A stretch of DNA of 29,344 bases, taken from NCBI GenBank assembly GCA_016199325.1, contig JACQGW010000341.1:1-29344 (forward strand). The letters run 5' to 3'. Below, in pieces: positions 22,296 through 29,344 of this stretch. The translations under genes and the position numbers were made by a program. The notes below the pieces were generated by a model. The model was not told the DNA's origin. It was given only the letters and a program-made list of their open reading frames with translations, and searched no databases. Origin of the DNA: Chloroflexota bacterium. Its GTDB lineage: Bacteria > Chloroflexota > Dehalococcoidia > JACQGW01. Numbering within the stretch: position 1 is the stretch's first letter; every line of letters begins with the position of its first letter.

Positions 22296-23566
22296 GCGGA
22301 TGCGAGGGGCAGGTTTCGTGCCGACTCCGGCGGCGGTGGAGCAGTGACGCGGTTCAGCACGAGGGCGGCGCCGGTCGCCAGCGCCAGACAGAGGGCAGCG
22401 TACTGGAAGACGGCGCCAAGGCCGAACCCGCTGACGAGCGAGGCGAGGGCCGGCGAGATCAGCATGGCGAAGTTTCGCGGCGCCGGGCTCAAGCTCATGA
22501 TGGCGCTCCGGTGCTCGGCCGGCACAATGGCGGCGAGGTGGATCGTCAGGGGAGAATTGGTGCCGGCCTGCGGCAGGGCGCGCAGCAGGACGAGCGCGGC
22601 GACGAGGGTGAGCGAGGTCGCCCAGGAAAGCCCGAAGAAGACCAGCGCCAGAATCGGGGCGGCGACGACGACAATGCGGGCGGCGCCGACGCGATCGGCA
22701 AGTCGCCCGAGGATTGGCATTGCCGTGGCGCTCAGGAGGGCAACGCTGCCCAGGATAACGCCAATGGCGGTCACGGCGTCGACCCCGGCGCTCCGGCTGG
22801 CTCGCTCGATGGCGACCGGGATGTATGGCTGCGCGGCGGTCATGCCGGCACTGGCGAGGAAGGCGACGACGAAGTTCCAGCGGACCGGCGGGGCCGTTGT
22901 GACCTGAGCGAGGACGATGCGCAGTCTCCGGCCGATGGAGAGCCTGGGATCGGCCCTGCCGGGTGGCTCGCGCAAGAAGATCAGGATCAGGAGCCCCGAG
23001 GAGAACGCCAGCGCGGCGTCGAGGCCGAACATGGCGCGCATGCCAATCAGCTTGATCAGCAGCGATCCGACGATGGGCCCGATGCTCATGGCGATCGGTC
23101 CGGACATCTGGACGATGCTGATGGCCAACCCGATCTTGCGTTCGGGCGTGACCATCGACTGGGTTGCGATGATCAGTGCGGCTGTGCCGAAGCAGAAGCC
23201 GAACAGGAAGTGAGCCGCCAGCACACCCCAGACGTTGTCGGCGACGGCCACCAGGCCGTAGGCGAGCACCGCCAGGAACTCGCCGCGCAGGATCATCCAC
23301 TTCCGGCTGTAGCGGTCGGCCAGGACGCCCCAGAAGATGGACAAGGGGGTGGCGATGATCATCGAGGACGAGGCGAGGAGGCCGACCCATCGGGGGACGT
23401 CGGCCGGCGGGACCTGGAGGACGTCCTGGAGGTAGATGGGGGTGAACGCCTGGAGGTGGCCCCAGGCCATCACGTCCAGAAAGAAGGCACTCATGGCGAT
23501 GACCATGACGGCGCGCCAATCCTGCTGGCGTCCGCCGCCGCCGTCCCATCGCCTCAGGATCCGCAT
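22292..23566 (-). CDS. Major facilitator superfamily transporter
   Basis: Protein of 424 residues with about 12 membrane segments. The MFS signature between helices 2 and 3 is seen as GVLADRYSRKWMILRG, and the loop between helices 8 and 9 shows GRLADRVGAARIV. The first segment is preceded by a short charged N-terminus with WDGGGGRQQDW. It looks like a drug/proton antiporter type, substrate unknown. AAGGGAG lies 5 nt before ATG 23566, and TATAAT lies 24 nt before the ATG. Its 3' end overlaps the uracil-DNA glycosylase gene by 4 nt, although no functional link between them is obvious. Confidence 0.9.
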   Translation of the reverse strand: MRILRRWDGGGGRQQDWRAVMVIAMSAFFLDVMAWGHLQAFTPIYLQDVLQVPPADVPRWVGLLASSSMIIATPLSIFWGVLADRYSRKWMILRGEFLAVLAYGLVAVADNVWGVLAAHFLFGFCFGTAALIIATQSMVTPERKIGLAISIVQMSGPIAMSIGPIVGSLLIKLIGMRAMFGLDAALAFSSGLLILIFLREPPGRADPRLSIGRRLRIVLAQVTTAPPVRWNFVVAFLASAGMTAAQPYIPVAIERASRSAGVDAVTAIGVILGSVALLSATAMPILGRLADRVGAARIVVVAAPILALVFFGLSWATSLTLVAALVLLRALPQAGTNSPLTIHLAAIVPAEHRSAIMSLSPAPRNFAMLISPALASLVSGFGLGAVFQYAALCLALATGAALVLNRVTAPPPPESARNLPLASA

Positions 23567-23589
23567 GGAGCTCCCTTCGTGTTTGGGGG

Positions 23590-23595
23590 ATTATA
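23590..23595 (-). promoter_or_regulatory. -10 element of the MFS/UDG transcript
   Basis: A perfect TATAAT on the minus strand in the context GCGGTATAATCC. The -35 is poor. The spacing gives a short leader containing the Shine-Dalgarno AAGGGAG. Confidence 0.55.
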
Positions 23596-23667
23596 CCGCT
23601 GAGCGCCGGAGAGAGGAAACGATCGCGTTGAGGCCAGCGTCGTTGCCCATTGGCTTCAGCGTCCTTC

Positions 23668-23748
23668 GTCATGCTGAGCCGCAGCGAAGCATCTCCCGGG
23701 CTCGATGTGGGAGCGACCGGGAGATGCTTCGCTGCGGCTCAGCATGAC
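23668..23748. repeat. REP-like inverted repeat, 32-bp perfect arms (second copy)
   Basis: Arms 23668-23699 and 23717-23748 are exact reverse complements separated by 17 bp. The outer 28 bp of each arm are identical to the arms at 2341-2368 and 2399-2426, while the spacer is different. This shows that the arm, not the loop, is the conserved unit. It lies between divergent genes. Confidence 0.92.
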
Positions 23749-23839
23749 AGATTCTGTCTTGACCAATGTGACTTCTCGGCGCGCACTTCCTCGGCTCGCC
23801 GCCGGCGGGCGGCTCAGCATGGCAGATTCCGTCTTGACC
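23735..23839 (+). repeat. Direct duplication of the repeat tail
   Basis: The 30 bp at 23735-23764 recur at 23810-23839 with 2 differences. Both start CGGCTCAGCATG and end GTCTTGACC. The second copy ends with the -35 hexamer of the next promoter. Confidence 0.85.
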
Positions 23840-23862
23840 CGAGGAGTCGGCGCGTGGATAAT
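23834..23862 (+). promoter_or_regulatory. Sigma-70-type promoter of the PhnD-like gene
   Basis: TTGACC (23834-23839) and GATAAT (23857-23862) are separated by exactly 17 bp, 25 nt before the GTG start. The -35 lies inside the duplicated repeat tail. Confidence 0.65.
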
Positions 23863-23887
23863 AGGCGTGCCACGGTGGAGGGGGAAC

Positions 23888-24691
23888 GTGATCACGGCGG
23901 CGTCGTTTCTGGCGGAGAACGCACATCCGGTCTTCGAGGCGATCACCGGCTTTGTCGGCCGGCAAATGGGCCGGCCAGCGCAGCTTCTGGCCGACGTGGG
24001 CCTGGAGGAGCGGCACAGGCGGCTGGACGCCGGGGAGATCCAGGTCGCCTTCATCTGCGGCTGGCCGTACGTCCAGAAGCACGACCGGCCCGATCGGCCC
24101 GTCGAGCTGCTGGCGGCGCCGGTCATGCAGTCTGACCGCTACCAGGGCCGACCGATCTACTTCACGGACGTCGTCGTGCATCGCGAAAGCCCGTTCCGGT
24201 CATTCGCCGACCTGCGCAACCGGTCGTGGGCCTACAACGATGTCGGCTCCCACTCAGGGTACAACGTCCCCCGGCACCACCTCGTCGCGCTCGGCGAAAC
24301 CGCCGGCTACTTCGGTGAAGTGATCGCCTCCGGTGCCCACCAGACCTCCATCCGCCTGGTCGCCGATGGGCTGGTGAACGCCTCGGGGATCGACAGCACG
24401 GTGCTGGAGTTGGAGCTCAAGCAGCATCCTGAGCTGGCTCCCAGGGTGCGCGTCGTCGAGGTGATGGGGCCGTCGCCGATCCCGCCGGTCGTCGTCTCGC
24501 GCCGCCTCCCCGACGAGCTGAAGGACCGTTTGCGCCGGGTCTTTCTGACGATGCATAGGTCGGCCGAGGGACAGGCGATCCTGGCCGAGGGGCTGATCGC
24601 CCGGTTCATCGAAGTGTGGGATGCCGACTACGACCCGATCCGGGCGATGACCCGGCGGGTTGAGGCAGCCGGCTTCCTGACGCTCCGATGA
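23888..24691 (+). CDS. PhnD/SsuA-like substrate-binding protein without signal peptide
   Basis: Protein of 267 residues. The fold of phosphonate-type binding proteins is recognisable: ASFLAENAHPVFEAITGFVGRQMG, DAGEIQVAFICGWPYV, SPFRSFADLRNRSWAYNDVGSHSGYN, GEVIASGAHQTSIRLVADGLVNASGIDSTV and MGPSPIPPVVVSRRLP. Start GTG 23888 has GGAGG 6 nt upstream and a promoter just before. No signal peptide or lipobox precedes the domain, and no ABC permease or ATPase is adjacent, so transport is doubtful. It may be an intracellular ligand-binding or enzymatic relative (for example of the pyrimidine/THI5-like or ABC-orphan type). The 5' extension of the frame runs through the repeat and is rejected. Confidence 0.82.
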   Translation: MITAASFLAENAHPVFEAITGFVGRQMGRPAQLLADVGLEERHRRLDAGEIQVAFICGWPYVQKHDRPDRPVELLAAPVMQSDRYQGRPIYFTDVVVHRESPFRSFADLRNRSWAYNDVGSHSGYNVPRHHLVALGETAGYFGEVIASGAHQTSIRLVADGLVNASGIDSTVLELELKQHPELAPRVRVVEVMGPSPIPPVVVSRRLPDELKDRLRRVFLTMHRSAEGQAILAEGLIARFIEVWDADYDPIRAMTRRVEAAGFLTLR

Positions 24692-24917
24692 TCGCGGGCT
24701 GCTGCTTCTTGTCTGACGTGCTGTAGTTGCACGAAAACCGGCCGAACCCCTTGACAACACGCGCCGCAGGCCCCAGACTGGGAGTAGGCGGTTTCGAGGC
24801 AGAGACCGCCTGGCGCCTTGGGTGGCCCCTGCTGAACGATTGCATCGTCAACGCCGGGAGATCAGCCGGACCCGGGGTAGCATTCGGATCCTGGAACAAT
24901 GCACAGAGAGGTGAACG
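24692..24917 (+). other. hflK leader region with hairpins
   Basis: No gene is seen. TTGACA occurs at 24751-24756 but lacks a convincing -10 at the right distance. A 10-bp stem (24786-24795 with 24802-24811, one G-U pair) and a small ACGAT-TGC-ATCGT hairpin (about 24836-24848) follow. It may be a structured 5' leader. I could not match it to a known riboswitch or T-box. Confidence 0.4.
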
Positions 24918-25994
24918 ATGTCAATCGGTGGGAGAGGACTTTCTGAGGAGGAGTTCGAGCAGATGCTCCGGCAGGCCCAGGCCTGGACCCGGCAGGCGCA
25001 GAGAATCCTGCTGGCAGCCCTGGGCCTGGGGCTCGCGATCTGGCTGGCATCTGGAATTTACATCGTCCAGCCCGGCGAGCAGGGGGTGGTCCTCCTCTTC
25101 GGACGGCACATCGGGACGGCGTCCCCCGGCATCAACTACCGGTTCCCCTGGCCGATCCAGAGCGTGTTCATCGTGGACGTCCAGAACATCCGCCGGATCG
25201 AGGTCGGATTCCGCTCGGCGAATCCTCCGCAGAGCCAGCGCGTCCTTGAAGAGGCGCTGATGCTGACTCGGGACGAGAACATCGTCGAGGTCGGGATCCT
25301 GGTCCAGTACCGGGTGAAAGACGCCGCCGCCTTCGTCTTCCGGGTCGAGAATCCGATGGACGTGATCCTTGGAGCAACGGAGGTGGCGCTGCGCGGCGTC
25401 GTCGGCAAGATGCCGATCGACGCGGTGATTACGGAACGGCGGGCCGAGGCCCAGGACAACACGCGGGCCTACCTGGAGCACCTCCTCGATACGTACGGCG
25501 CGGGGATTCAGGTCACCGACGTGCGGCTCCAGGTGGCGGACGCGCCGGACCAGGTGCGTGATGCCTTCCACGAGGTCGTCCGGGCACGAGAGGATCGGGA
25601 GCGGAAGGTGAACGAGTCGCAGGCCTACCGAGAGGACGTCGTCCCGCGAGCTCGCGGTGAAGCGCAACAGATCCTCCAGCAGGCCACCGCGTACAAGGAG
25701 GAGCGCATCCGTCTCGCTCGGGGCGAGAGCGACCGGTTCATCGCCGTGCTCAAGGAGTACCAGAGCGCGCCGGAGGTCACCCGCGAGCGGATGTACATCG
25801 AGGCGCTGGAGCGGGCGCTGTCACGGGTCGACAAGGTCTTGCTCCCGGACGGCCAGAACGGCGTCCTGCCGTTCCTGCCGCTCCGGAACGCCCCGGCGCA
25901 GCAGACCCAGACGCCGGCCCCGGCGCAACCCCAGCCGGCCCCGGCGCAGCCCCAGCGGCCGGCGCAGCCCCAATCTCAGGGCACGGGCAGATAG
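24918..25994 (+). CDS. hflK: HflK, SPFH-domain membrane protease regulator subunit
   Basis: Protein of 358 residues. A short cytosolic N-terminus is followed by one membrane helix (about 31-50, ILLAALGLGLAIWLASGIYIV). The SPFH/band-7 domain begins QPGEQGVVLLFGRHI and includes PGINYRFPWPIQSVFIVDVQNIRRIEVGF. The helical part shows DAPDQVRDAFHEVVRAREDRERKVNESQAY, typical of HflK, and the tail is Pro/Gln/Ala-rich. Family knowledge: forms the HflKC ring complex that encloses FtsH and modulates membrane protein quality control. ATG 24918 has GAGAGGTGA upstream. hflC follows after 11 nt, as in other bacteria. Confidence 0.95.
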   Translation: MSIGGRGLSEEEFEQMLRQAQAWTRQAQRILLAALGLGLAIWLASGIYIVQPGEQGVVLLFGRHIGTASPGINYRFPWPIQSVFIVDVQNIRRIEVGFRSANPPQSQRVLEEALMLTRDENIVEVGILVQYRVKDAAAFVFRVENPMDVILGATEVALRGVVGKMPIDAVITERRAEAQDNTRAYLEHLLDTYGAGIQVTDVRLQVADAPDQVRDAFHEVVRAREDRERKVNESQAYREDVVPRARGEAQQILQQATAYKEERIRLARGESDRFIAVLKEYQSAPEVTRERMYIEALERALSRVDKVLLPDGQNGVLPFLPLRNAPAQQTQTPAPAQPQPAPAQPQRPAQPQSQGTGR

Positions 25995-26005
25995 GGAGGA
26001 TGACG

Positions 26006-26878
26006 ATGGGCAAGCTCACCGCTCTCGTGGTCGGCGTGCTGGTTGTGGCCGCCGTGGTCGCAACCCAGGTCTTCTTCATCGTCCAGGAGACCAACCAGGC
26101 GGTCGTCCTGCAACTGGGCGAGTACCTGTACACGGCGTCCAATCCGGGGCTGTACGTCAAGACACCCTTCGCCCAGCAGGTGGTGTATTTCGACCGGCGA
26201 CTGCTCTCGACCGATGCGCCGCCGCAGGAGTACCTGACGCTGGACAAGAAACGGCTTCGCGTCGACCACGTCACCCGCTGGCGCATCGAAGACCCCTTCC
26301 AGTTCCTGGTGAGTGTTTCGACGGAGGCCGGGGCGCGTGCCCGCCTGGACGACGTCGTCTTCTCGGAGATGCGTCGGGCGCTGGCGACCTTTAACTTCAA
26401 CGTCATCATCGCCGACGAGCGCGATCCGATCATGGATGCTGTCTCGGCGGCAACGCAGGCGCGCGCCAAGGCGTTCGGCATCCACGTCGTCGACGTGCGG
26501 ATCAAGCGGGCGGACCTCCCCAAGGAGGTCGAGCAGAGCGTGTTTGCGCGCATGAAGGCCGAGCGCTCGCGCGAGGCGAACCGATACCGAGCAGAGGGCG
26601 AAGAGCAAGGCGCCCAGATTCGGGCGAGCGCCGACCGCGAGCGGGTCGTGATCGTCGCCGACGCGCAGGAGAAGGCCGCTCGCACCCGCGGCGAGGGCGA
26701 TGCCGAGTCGATCCGAATTTACGCCGATGCGCTCAACCTGGACCCGGAGTTCTTCGCCTTCCGTCGGCGGTTAGAGGCCTACGAGAAGGTGTTGCGCGAG
26801 CGGGACACCATCGTCGTCCCGCCGGACTCCGGTTTCTTCAATTACCTGTCCGGCCACAAGACGAGCACGGGCAGATAG
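26006..26878 (+). CDS. hflC: HflC, SPFH-domain membrane protease regulator subunit
   Basis: Protein of 290 residues. One N-terminal membrane helix (LTALVVGVLVVAAVVATQVFFIV) is followed by the SPFH domain ETNQAVVLQLGEYLYTASNPGLYVKTPF, then VVYFDRRLLSTDAPPQEYLTLDKKRL. The coiled-coil part shows ADLPKEVEQSVFARMKAERSREANRYRAEG and RGEGDAESIRIYADALNLDPEF, which are diagnostic HflC segments. It acts with HflK around FtsH at the cytoplasmic membrane. ATG 26006 is chosen because GGGAGG (25994-25999) is 6 nt upstream; ATG 26000 would sit directly on the ribosome site. Confidence 0.95.
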   Translation: MGKLTALVVGVLVVAAVVATQVFFIVQETNQAVVLQLGEYLYTASNPGLYVKTPFAQQVVYFDRRLLSTDAPPQEYLTLDKKRLRVDHVTRWRIEDPFQFLVSVSTEAGARARLDDVVFSEMRRALATFNFNVIIADERDPIMDAVSAATQARAKAFGIHVVDVRIKRADLPKEVEQSVFARMKAERSREANRYRAEGEEQGAQIRASADRERVVIVADAQEKAARTRGEGDAESIRIYADALNLDPEFFAFRRRLEAYEKVLRERDTIVVPPDSGFFNYLSGHKTSTGR

Positions 26879-26896
26879 CACCGGCGCCTGCTCGGG

Positions 26897-26934
26897 ACCT
26901 CCGATCGTGGTATCATCTGAGCACGATCGGAGGT
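26897..26934 (+). promoter_or_regulatory. 13-bp inverted repeat enclosing a -10 and covering the Shine-Dalgarno
   Basis: ACCTCCGATCGTG (26897-26909) and CACGATCGGAGGT (26922-26934) are exact reverse complements. The 12-nt loop contains TATCAT (26911-26916), preceded by TGG, i.e. an extended -10. The right arm contains GGAGGT, the ribosome site of the ATG at 26942. It can act as an operator, a read-through hairpin, or both. Confidence 0.7.
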
Positions 26935-26941
26935 CTTCGCC

Positions 26942-28456
26942 ATGCCAAATCTGGCAGACAACATTCGGCGCGTCGCGACGGCGATCCTGATCGGGTTCGT
27001 CGTCGTCGCCGGCGCTGCCCTCTACTGGCAGGTCATCCGGGCGGCCGACGTCGCCGGCCGCCCGGAGAACGCCCGCCGAGTCGAGGCAGACCTGCGGGTG
27101 CGGCGGGGCCAGATCCTGGCCCGCGATGGTGAGCCGCTCGCGCGGACCGAGATCACCGCCGACGGCTACGCGCGCCGCCTCTACGCCGACCCGGGGCTGG
27201 CCCACGTCGTCGGCTTCGTCAACCAGCAGGTCGGCCCGACCGGCATCGAGCGGGCGTTCGACGACTCCCTGGCCGGCAGGAGCGGCGCCGACCCGCAGAT
27301 GGCGCTGGCTGCCCGGCTCTTCCGCCGGCCAACCATCGGCAACGACGTCGTCCTGACCATCGACCCCCGCTTGCAGCGCGTGGCCGAGCAGATGATGGGG
27401 AAGGACGCCGGCGCCGTCGTCGCGGTCAATCCGCGGACGGGCGAAATCCTCGCGATGACCGCAAGCCCCGGCTTCGACCCGAACCCGCTCGTCTTCAACC
27501 CGGCGGCGCCGCGCTGGTCGGTCGAGAGTGCCCGGCAAGCAGAGGCATGGGACCAGCTCCGCCGGCGCGAGGACGGCGCGCTGCTGAACCGAGCGACCCA
27601 GGGGCTCTACCCACCGGGGTCCACGTTCAAGACGGTGACGCTCGCCGCCGCCCTGGAGCGTGGCGTCGCCCGGCCGGAGACCATCTTCAAGCTGGCGCTG
27701 AGCCCTCCCGGCCCCGGCCAGAAGAACTACTCCCACGCCAACCAGTACGTCCAGTGCGCCAACCATCCGCGCGACGACAAAGAGCTGACGCTGGGTGGTG
27801 CCTACGCCTGGTCGTGCAACGTGATCTTCTCAGAGCTGGCGCTCCAGGTGGGCCCCGACGACCTGCTCGACACGGCGAGGCGGTTCGGCATGAACGAAGC
27901 GCCGCCCCTCGAGATCGCGACGGAGGCCAGCCTGGTCTACCGGACGAAGGGCTACTTCGGTGGCAACGAGCGGTTCTACGCCGTCGCTTCGACCGGCATG
28001 GGCCAGGGCCAGGTGAGTGTGACGCCCCTTCAGATGGCGCTCGTCGCCGCCGGCATCGCCAACCGTGGTGAGGTGCCGCGACCGCATCTCGTCGCTCAGA
28101 TCCGCCGACCGGATGGCACCGTCCTGCGCCGGACATCGCCGGAGGTCTGGAAGACGGCGGTTCACCCGACGATCGCCGACCAGATTCGGGCGATGATGGT
28201 CGAAGGTGTGCAGGACGGCTGGGCATCGCCGGCGGCAGTTCCGGGCGTCGCCGTCGCCGGGAAAACGGGCACCGCCGAGCACGGTGCGCCGGGCAAGCCC
28301 CCCCACGCCTGGTTCATCGGCTTTGCGCCGGCCGATAACCCGGTCATCGCCGTCGCCGTCGTCAAGGAGTACGCCGGGGCCGGCTCGACCGCCAGCATCC
28401 CGGTTGCCCGCGCCCTGTTCGAGACGGCGCTCGGCCGGCCGGTGACGCAGCGGTGA
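26942..28456 (+). CDS. Class B penicillin-binding protein (PBP2/FtsI-like transpeptidase)
   Basis: Protein of 504 residues. One N-terminal membrane anchor (about 12-30) is followed by a short dimerisation region (RRGQILARDGEPLA) and the transpeptidase domain. The active-site motifs are PPGSTFK with Ser227 and Lys230, SCN (Ser291-Asn293) and KTGTAEHG (Lys441). Family knowledge: cross-links peptidoglycan outside the membrane during elongation or division; beta-lactam target. The length and compact N-terminal domain resemble the PbpA-type proteins of actinobacteria more than E. coli FtsI. No rodA/ftsW is adjacent in the window. It ends with a GTGA overlap into the rnhB frame. Its promoter/hairpin is described separately. 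Confidence 0.94.
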   Translation: MPNLADNIRRVATAILIGFVVVAGAALYWQVIRAADVAGRPENARRVEADLRVRRGQILARDGEPLARTEITADGYARRLYADPGLAHVVGFVNQQVGPTGIERAFDDSLAGRSGADPQMALAARLFRRPTIGNDVVLTIDPRLQRVAEQMMGKDAGAVVAVNPRTGEILAMTASPGFDPNPLVFNPAAPRWSVESARQAEAWDQLRRREDGALLNRATQGLYPPGSTFKTVTLAAALERGVARPETIFKLALSPPGPGQKNYSHANQYVQCANHPRDDKELTLGGAYAWSCNVIFSELALQVGPDDLLDTARRFGMNEAPPLEIATEASLVYRTKGYFGGNERFYAVASTGMGQGQVSVTPLQMALVAAGIANRGEVPRPHLVAQIRRPDGTVLRRTSPEVWKTAVHPTIADQIRAMMVEGVQDGWASPAAVPGVAVAGKTGTAEHGAPGKPPHAWFIGFAPADNPVIAVAVVKEYAGAGSTASIPVARALFETALGRPVTQR

Positions 28457-29196
28457 CTCGCAGCGGCGGCGCAAGAAGCGAAAAACCAGAAACGCGAAAC
28501 CCCAAACCAGGAAACCCATCTCTGCGTTCTCCGCGCCTCTGCGGTTCGACGTTCGTTCCTACGTTGCTGGAAGAGGTGCGGCTGCGGGCGCTGGGCTATC
28601 GGCGGATCGCCGGGGTGGACGAAGCGGGCCGCGGCCCGCTGGCCGGGCCGGTGGTCGCCGCGGCCGTCCTGCTGCCCGATCCCGAGCCGCGCTGGTGGCA
28701 CCGCTGCCAGGACAGCAAGCTGCTGACGGCGGCGGAGCGTGAGGACCTCTTCGAGCGGATCACGGCCGGCGCGCCCTGGGCGACGGGCATTGTCGATGCC
28801 GGCGATATCGATCGGGAGAGCATTCTGTGGGCGACGCTGCGGGCGATGCGTCTGGCGCTCGAAGGGCTCGATCCACAGCCCGACGGCCTGCTGGTCGATG
28901 CCCTGACGCTGCCGGACGTCGGCGTGTTCCAGCGGGCGGTGATCAAGGGCGACCGCCACTGCCTGTCGATCGCCGCCGCCTCGATCGTCGCCAAGGTGAC
29001 CCGCGACCGGATCATGGTCGGGCTGGACAGTCGATATCCTGAATACGGCTTTGCCCGGCACAAGGGCTACGGCACTGCCGAGCACCTGGCGGCGCTAGCT
29101 CGGCTTGGCCCCTGTCCGATCCATCGCCGGTCGTTCAACCTTCTGATGCGAGGTGATCATGCAGGACCGGCTGTTCGAGATGGACGAGGGACCTGA
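28453..29196 (+). CDS. rnhB: Ribonuclease HII
   Basis: The core is clear: [27 protein letters not shown] (catalytic Asp-Glu), [10 protein letters not shown] (Asp), [17 protein letters not shown] (Asp) and [31 protein letters not shown]. It cleaves RNA in RNA-DNA hybrids and removes misincorporated ribonucleotides. The start is ambiguous. GTG 28453 overlaps the PBP stop, a coupling style common here, and gives 247 residues with an odd 37-residue N-terminus made of repeat-like DNA. TTG 28564 gives 210 residues, the usual family length, but has no clear ribosome site. The 3' end overlaps rarA by 38 nt, so the last residues are atypical. Confidence 0.93.
   Translation: MTRSGGARSEKPETRNPKPGNPSLRSPRLCGSTFVPTLLEEVRLRALGYRRIAGVDEAGRGPLAGPVVAAAVLLPDPEPRWWHRCQDSKLLTAAEREDLFERITAGAPWATGIVDAGDIDRESILWATLRAMRLALEGLDPQPDGLLVDALTLPDVGVFQRAVIKGDRHCLSIAAASIVAKVTRDRIMVGLDSRYPEYGFARHKGYGTAEHLAALARLGPCPIHRRSFNLLMRGDHAGPAVRDGRGT
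28479..28547 (+). repeat. Low-complexity dispersed-repeat-like segment at the 5' end of rnhB
   Basis: An A-rich stretch of AAACC/GAAAC units (28480-28517) is followed by TCTGCGTTCTCCGCGCC and TCTGCGG, a sequence type seen as a dispersed intergenic element in many bacteria. Its composition differs sharply from the flanking GC-rich genes. Translated in the rnhB frame it gives [14 protein letters not shown]. Confidence 0.5.
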
Positions 29197-29344
29197 AGCG
29201 GGGGCGCCGCTGGCGGCCCGCATGCGGCCGCGCACTCTGGACGAGTTCGTGGGCCAGGAGCACCTGATCGGACCCGGCAAGGCCCTGCGCCGGGCCATCG
29301 AATCGGACCGCGTCACATCCATCGTCCTGTGGGGGCCGCCGGGC
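29159..29344 (+). CDS. rarA: RarA/MgsA-type AAA+ ATPase, 5' part only
   Basis: The first 62 residues are present: [11 protein letters not shown]..., then [19 protein letters not shown], then SIVLWGPPG, the beginning of the Walker A motif where the window ends. [14 protein letters not shown]...GPGkpLrraI is characteristic of replication-associated recombination protein A (a RuvB/clamp-loader relative) acting at stalled forks. ATG 29159 has GAGGTGA just upstream and lies inside the 3' end of rnhB, so the genes overlap and are likely co-expressed. An atypical RuvB is less likely because the N-terminal spacing fits RarA. Confidence 0.88.
   Translation, partial: MQDRLFEMDEGPEAGAPLAARMRPRTLDEFVGQEHLIGPGKALRRAIESDRVTSIVLWGPPG

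Noticed and set aside
24751..24756. TTGACA as hflK promoter -35
   Set aside because: No acceptable -10 at 16-18 bp; kept only as a note in the leader entry.

Overview
The window is a GC-rich, densely packed bacterial chromosome segment. Genes overlap through GTGA/ATGA junctions, GTG starts are common, and the noncoding DNA carries dispersed palindromic repeats of the GTCATGCTGAG...AAGCATCTC type. Gene content (Uma2 endonuclease, GH15 glucoamylase, prenyl synthase, HflKC, a signal-less PhnD-like protein) and style suggest a Chloroflexota member, probably Thermomicrobia/Sphaerobacter-like. No rRNA or other marker is present, so this placement is inference.

Layout. (1) 50-2200: GNAT acetyltransferase, polyprenyl diphosphate synthase and a Uma2 nuclease with its own extended -10 promoter. 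(2) 2211-2590: a nested repeat island. (3) 2593-7085: a mercury/soft-metal operon: consensus promoter and 28-bp operator, CmtR-like ArsR repressor, MerA, a MerE-thioredoxin fusion, a CcdA-like membrane protein, a MerP-like exported protein with an in-frame TGA at the first metal-binding Cys position, a small HMA-like protein and a CsoR-type regulator. (4) 7181-9768: two paralogous membrane proteins; the second is very Met-rich. (5) 9909-16145: GH15 glucoamylase, sensor histidine kinase, small unknown, MFS transporter, small His-rich protein. (6) Minus strand 23566-16412: MFS transporter, cysteine-free family-4-like uracil-DNA glycosylase, small helical protein, glycogen debranching enzyme, a rhodanese with an in-frame TGA, and a PAS-PAS-GAF histidine kinase. 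(7) 23888-29344: PhnD-like protein, hflK, hflC, a class B penicillin-binding protein, rnhB and the start of rarA.

Main discovery candidate: two thiol-chemistry genes, the MerP-like protein (TGA 6213-6215) and the rhodanese (TGA 18861-18859, minus strand), are each interrupted by a single TGA. Each TGA falls where homologues carry a functional Cys, the reading frame continues through the rest of the domain, and a GC-rich stem-loop with a G/GU apical loop lies 18 or 21 nt downstream, where a bacterial SECIS element is expected. The simplest reading is two selenocysteine proteins. Nonsense-mutated pseudogenes are the alternative. If correct, the mer operon would use a selenol-thiol (UxxC) mercury-capturing protein outside the membrane, with a MerE-Trx fusion and a CcdA-like partner in the membrane and NmerA-MerA inside.
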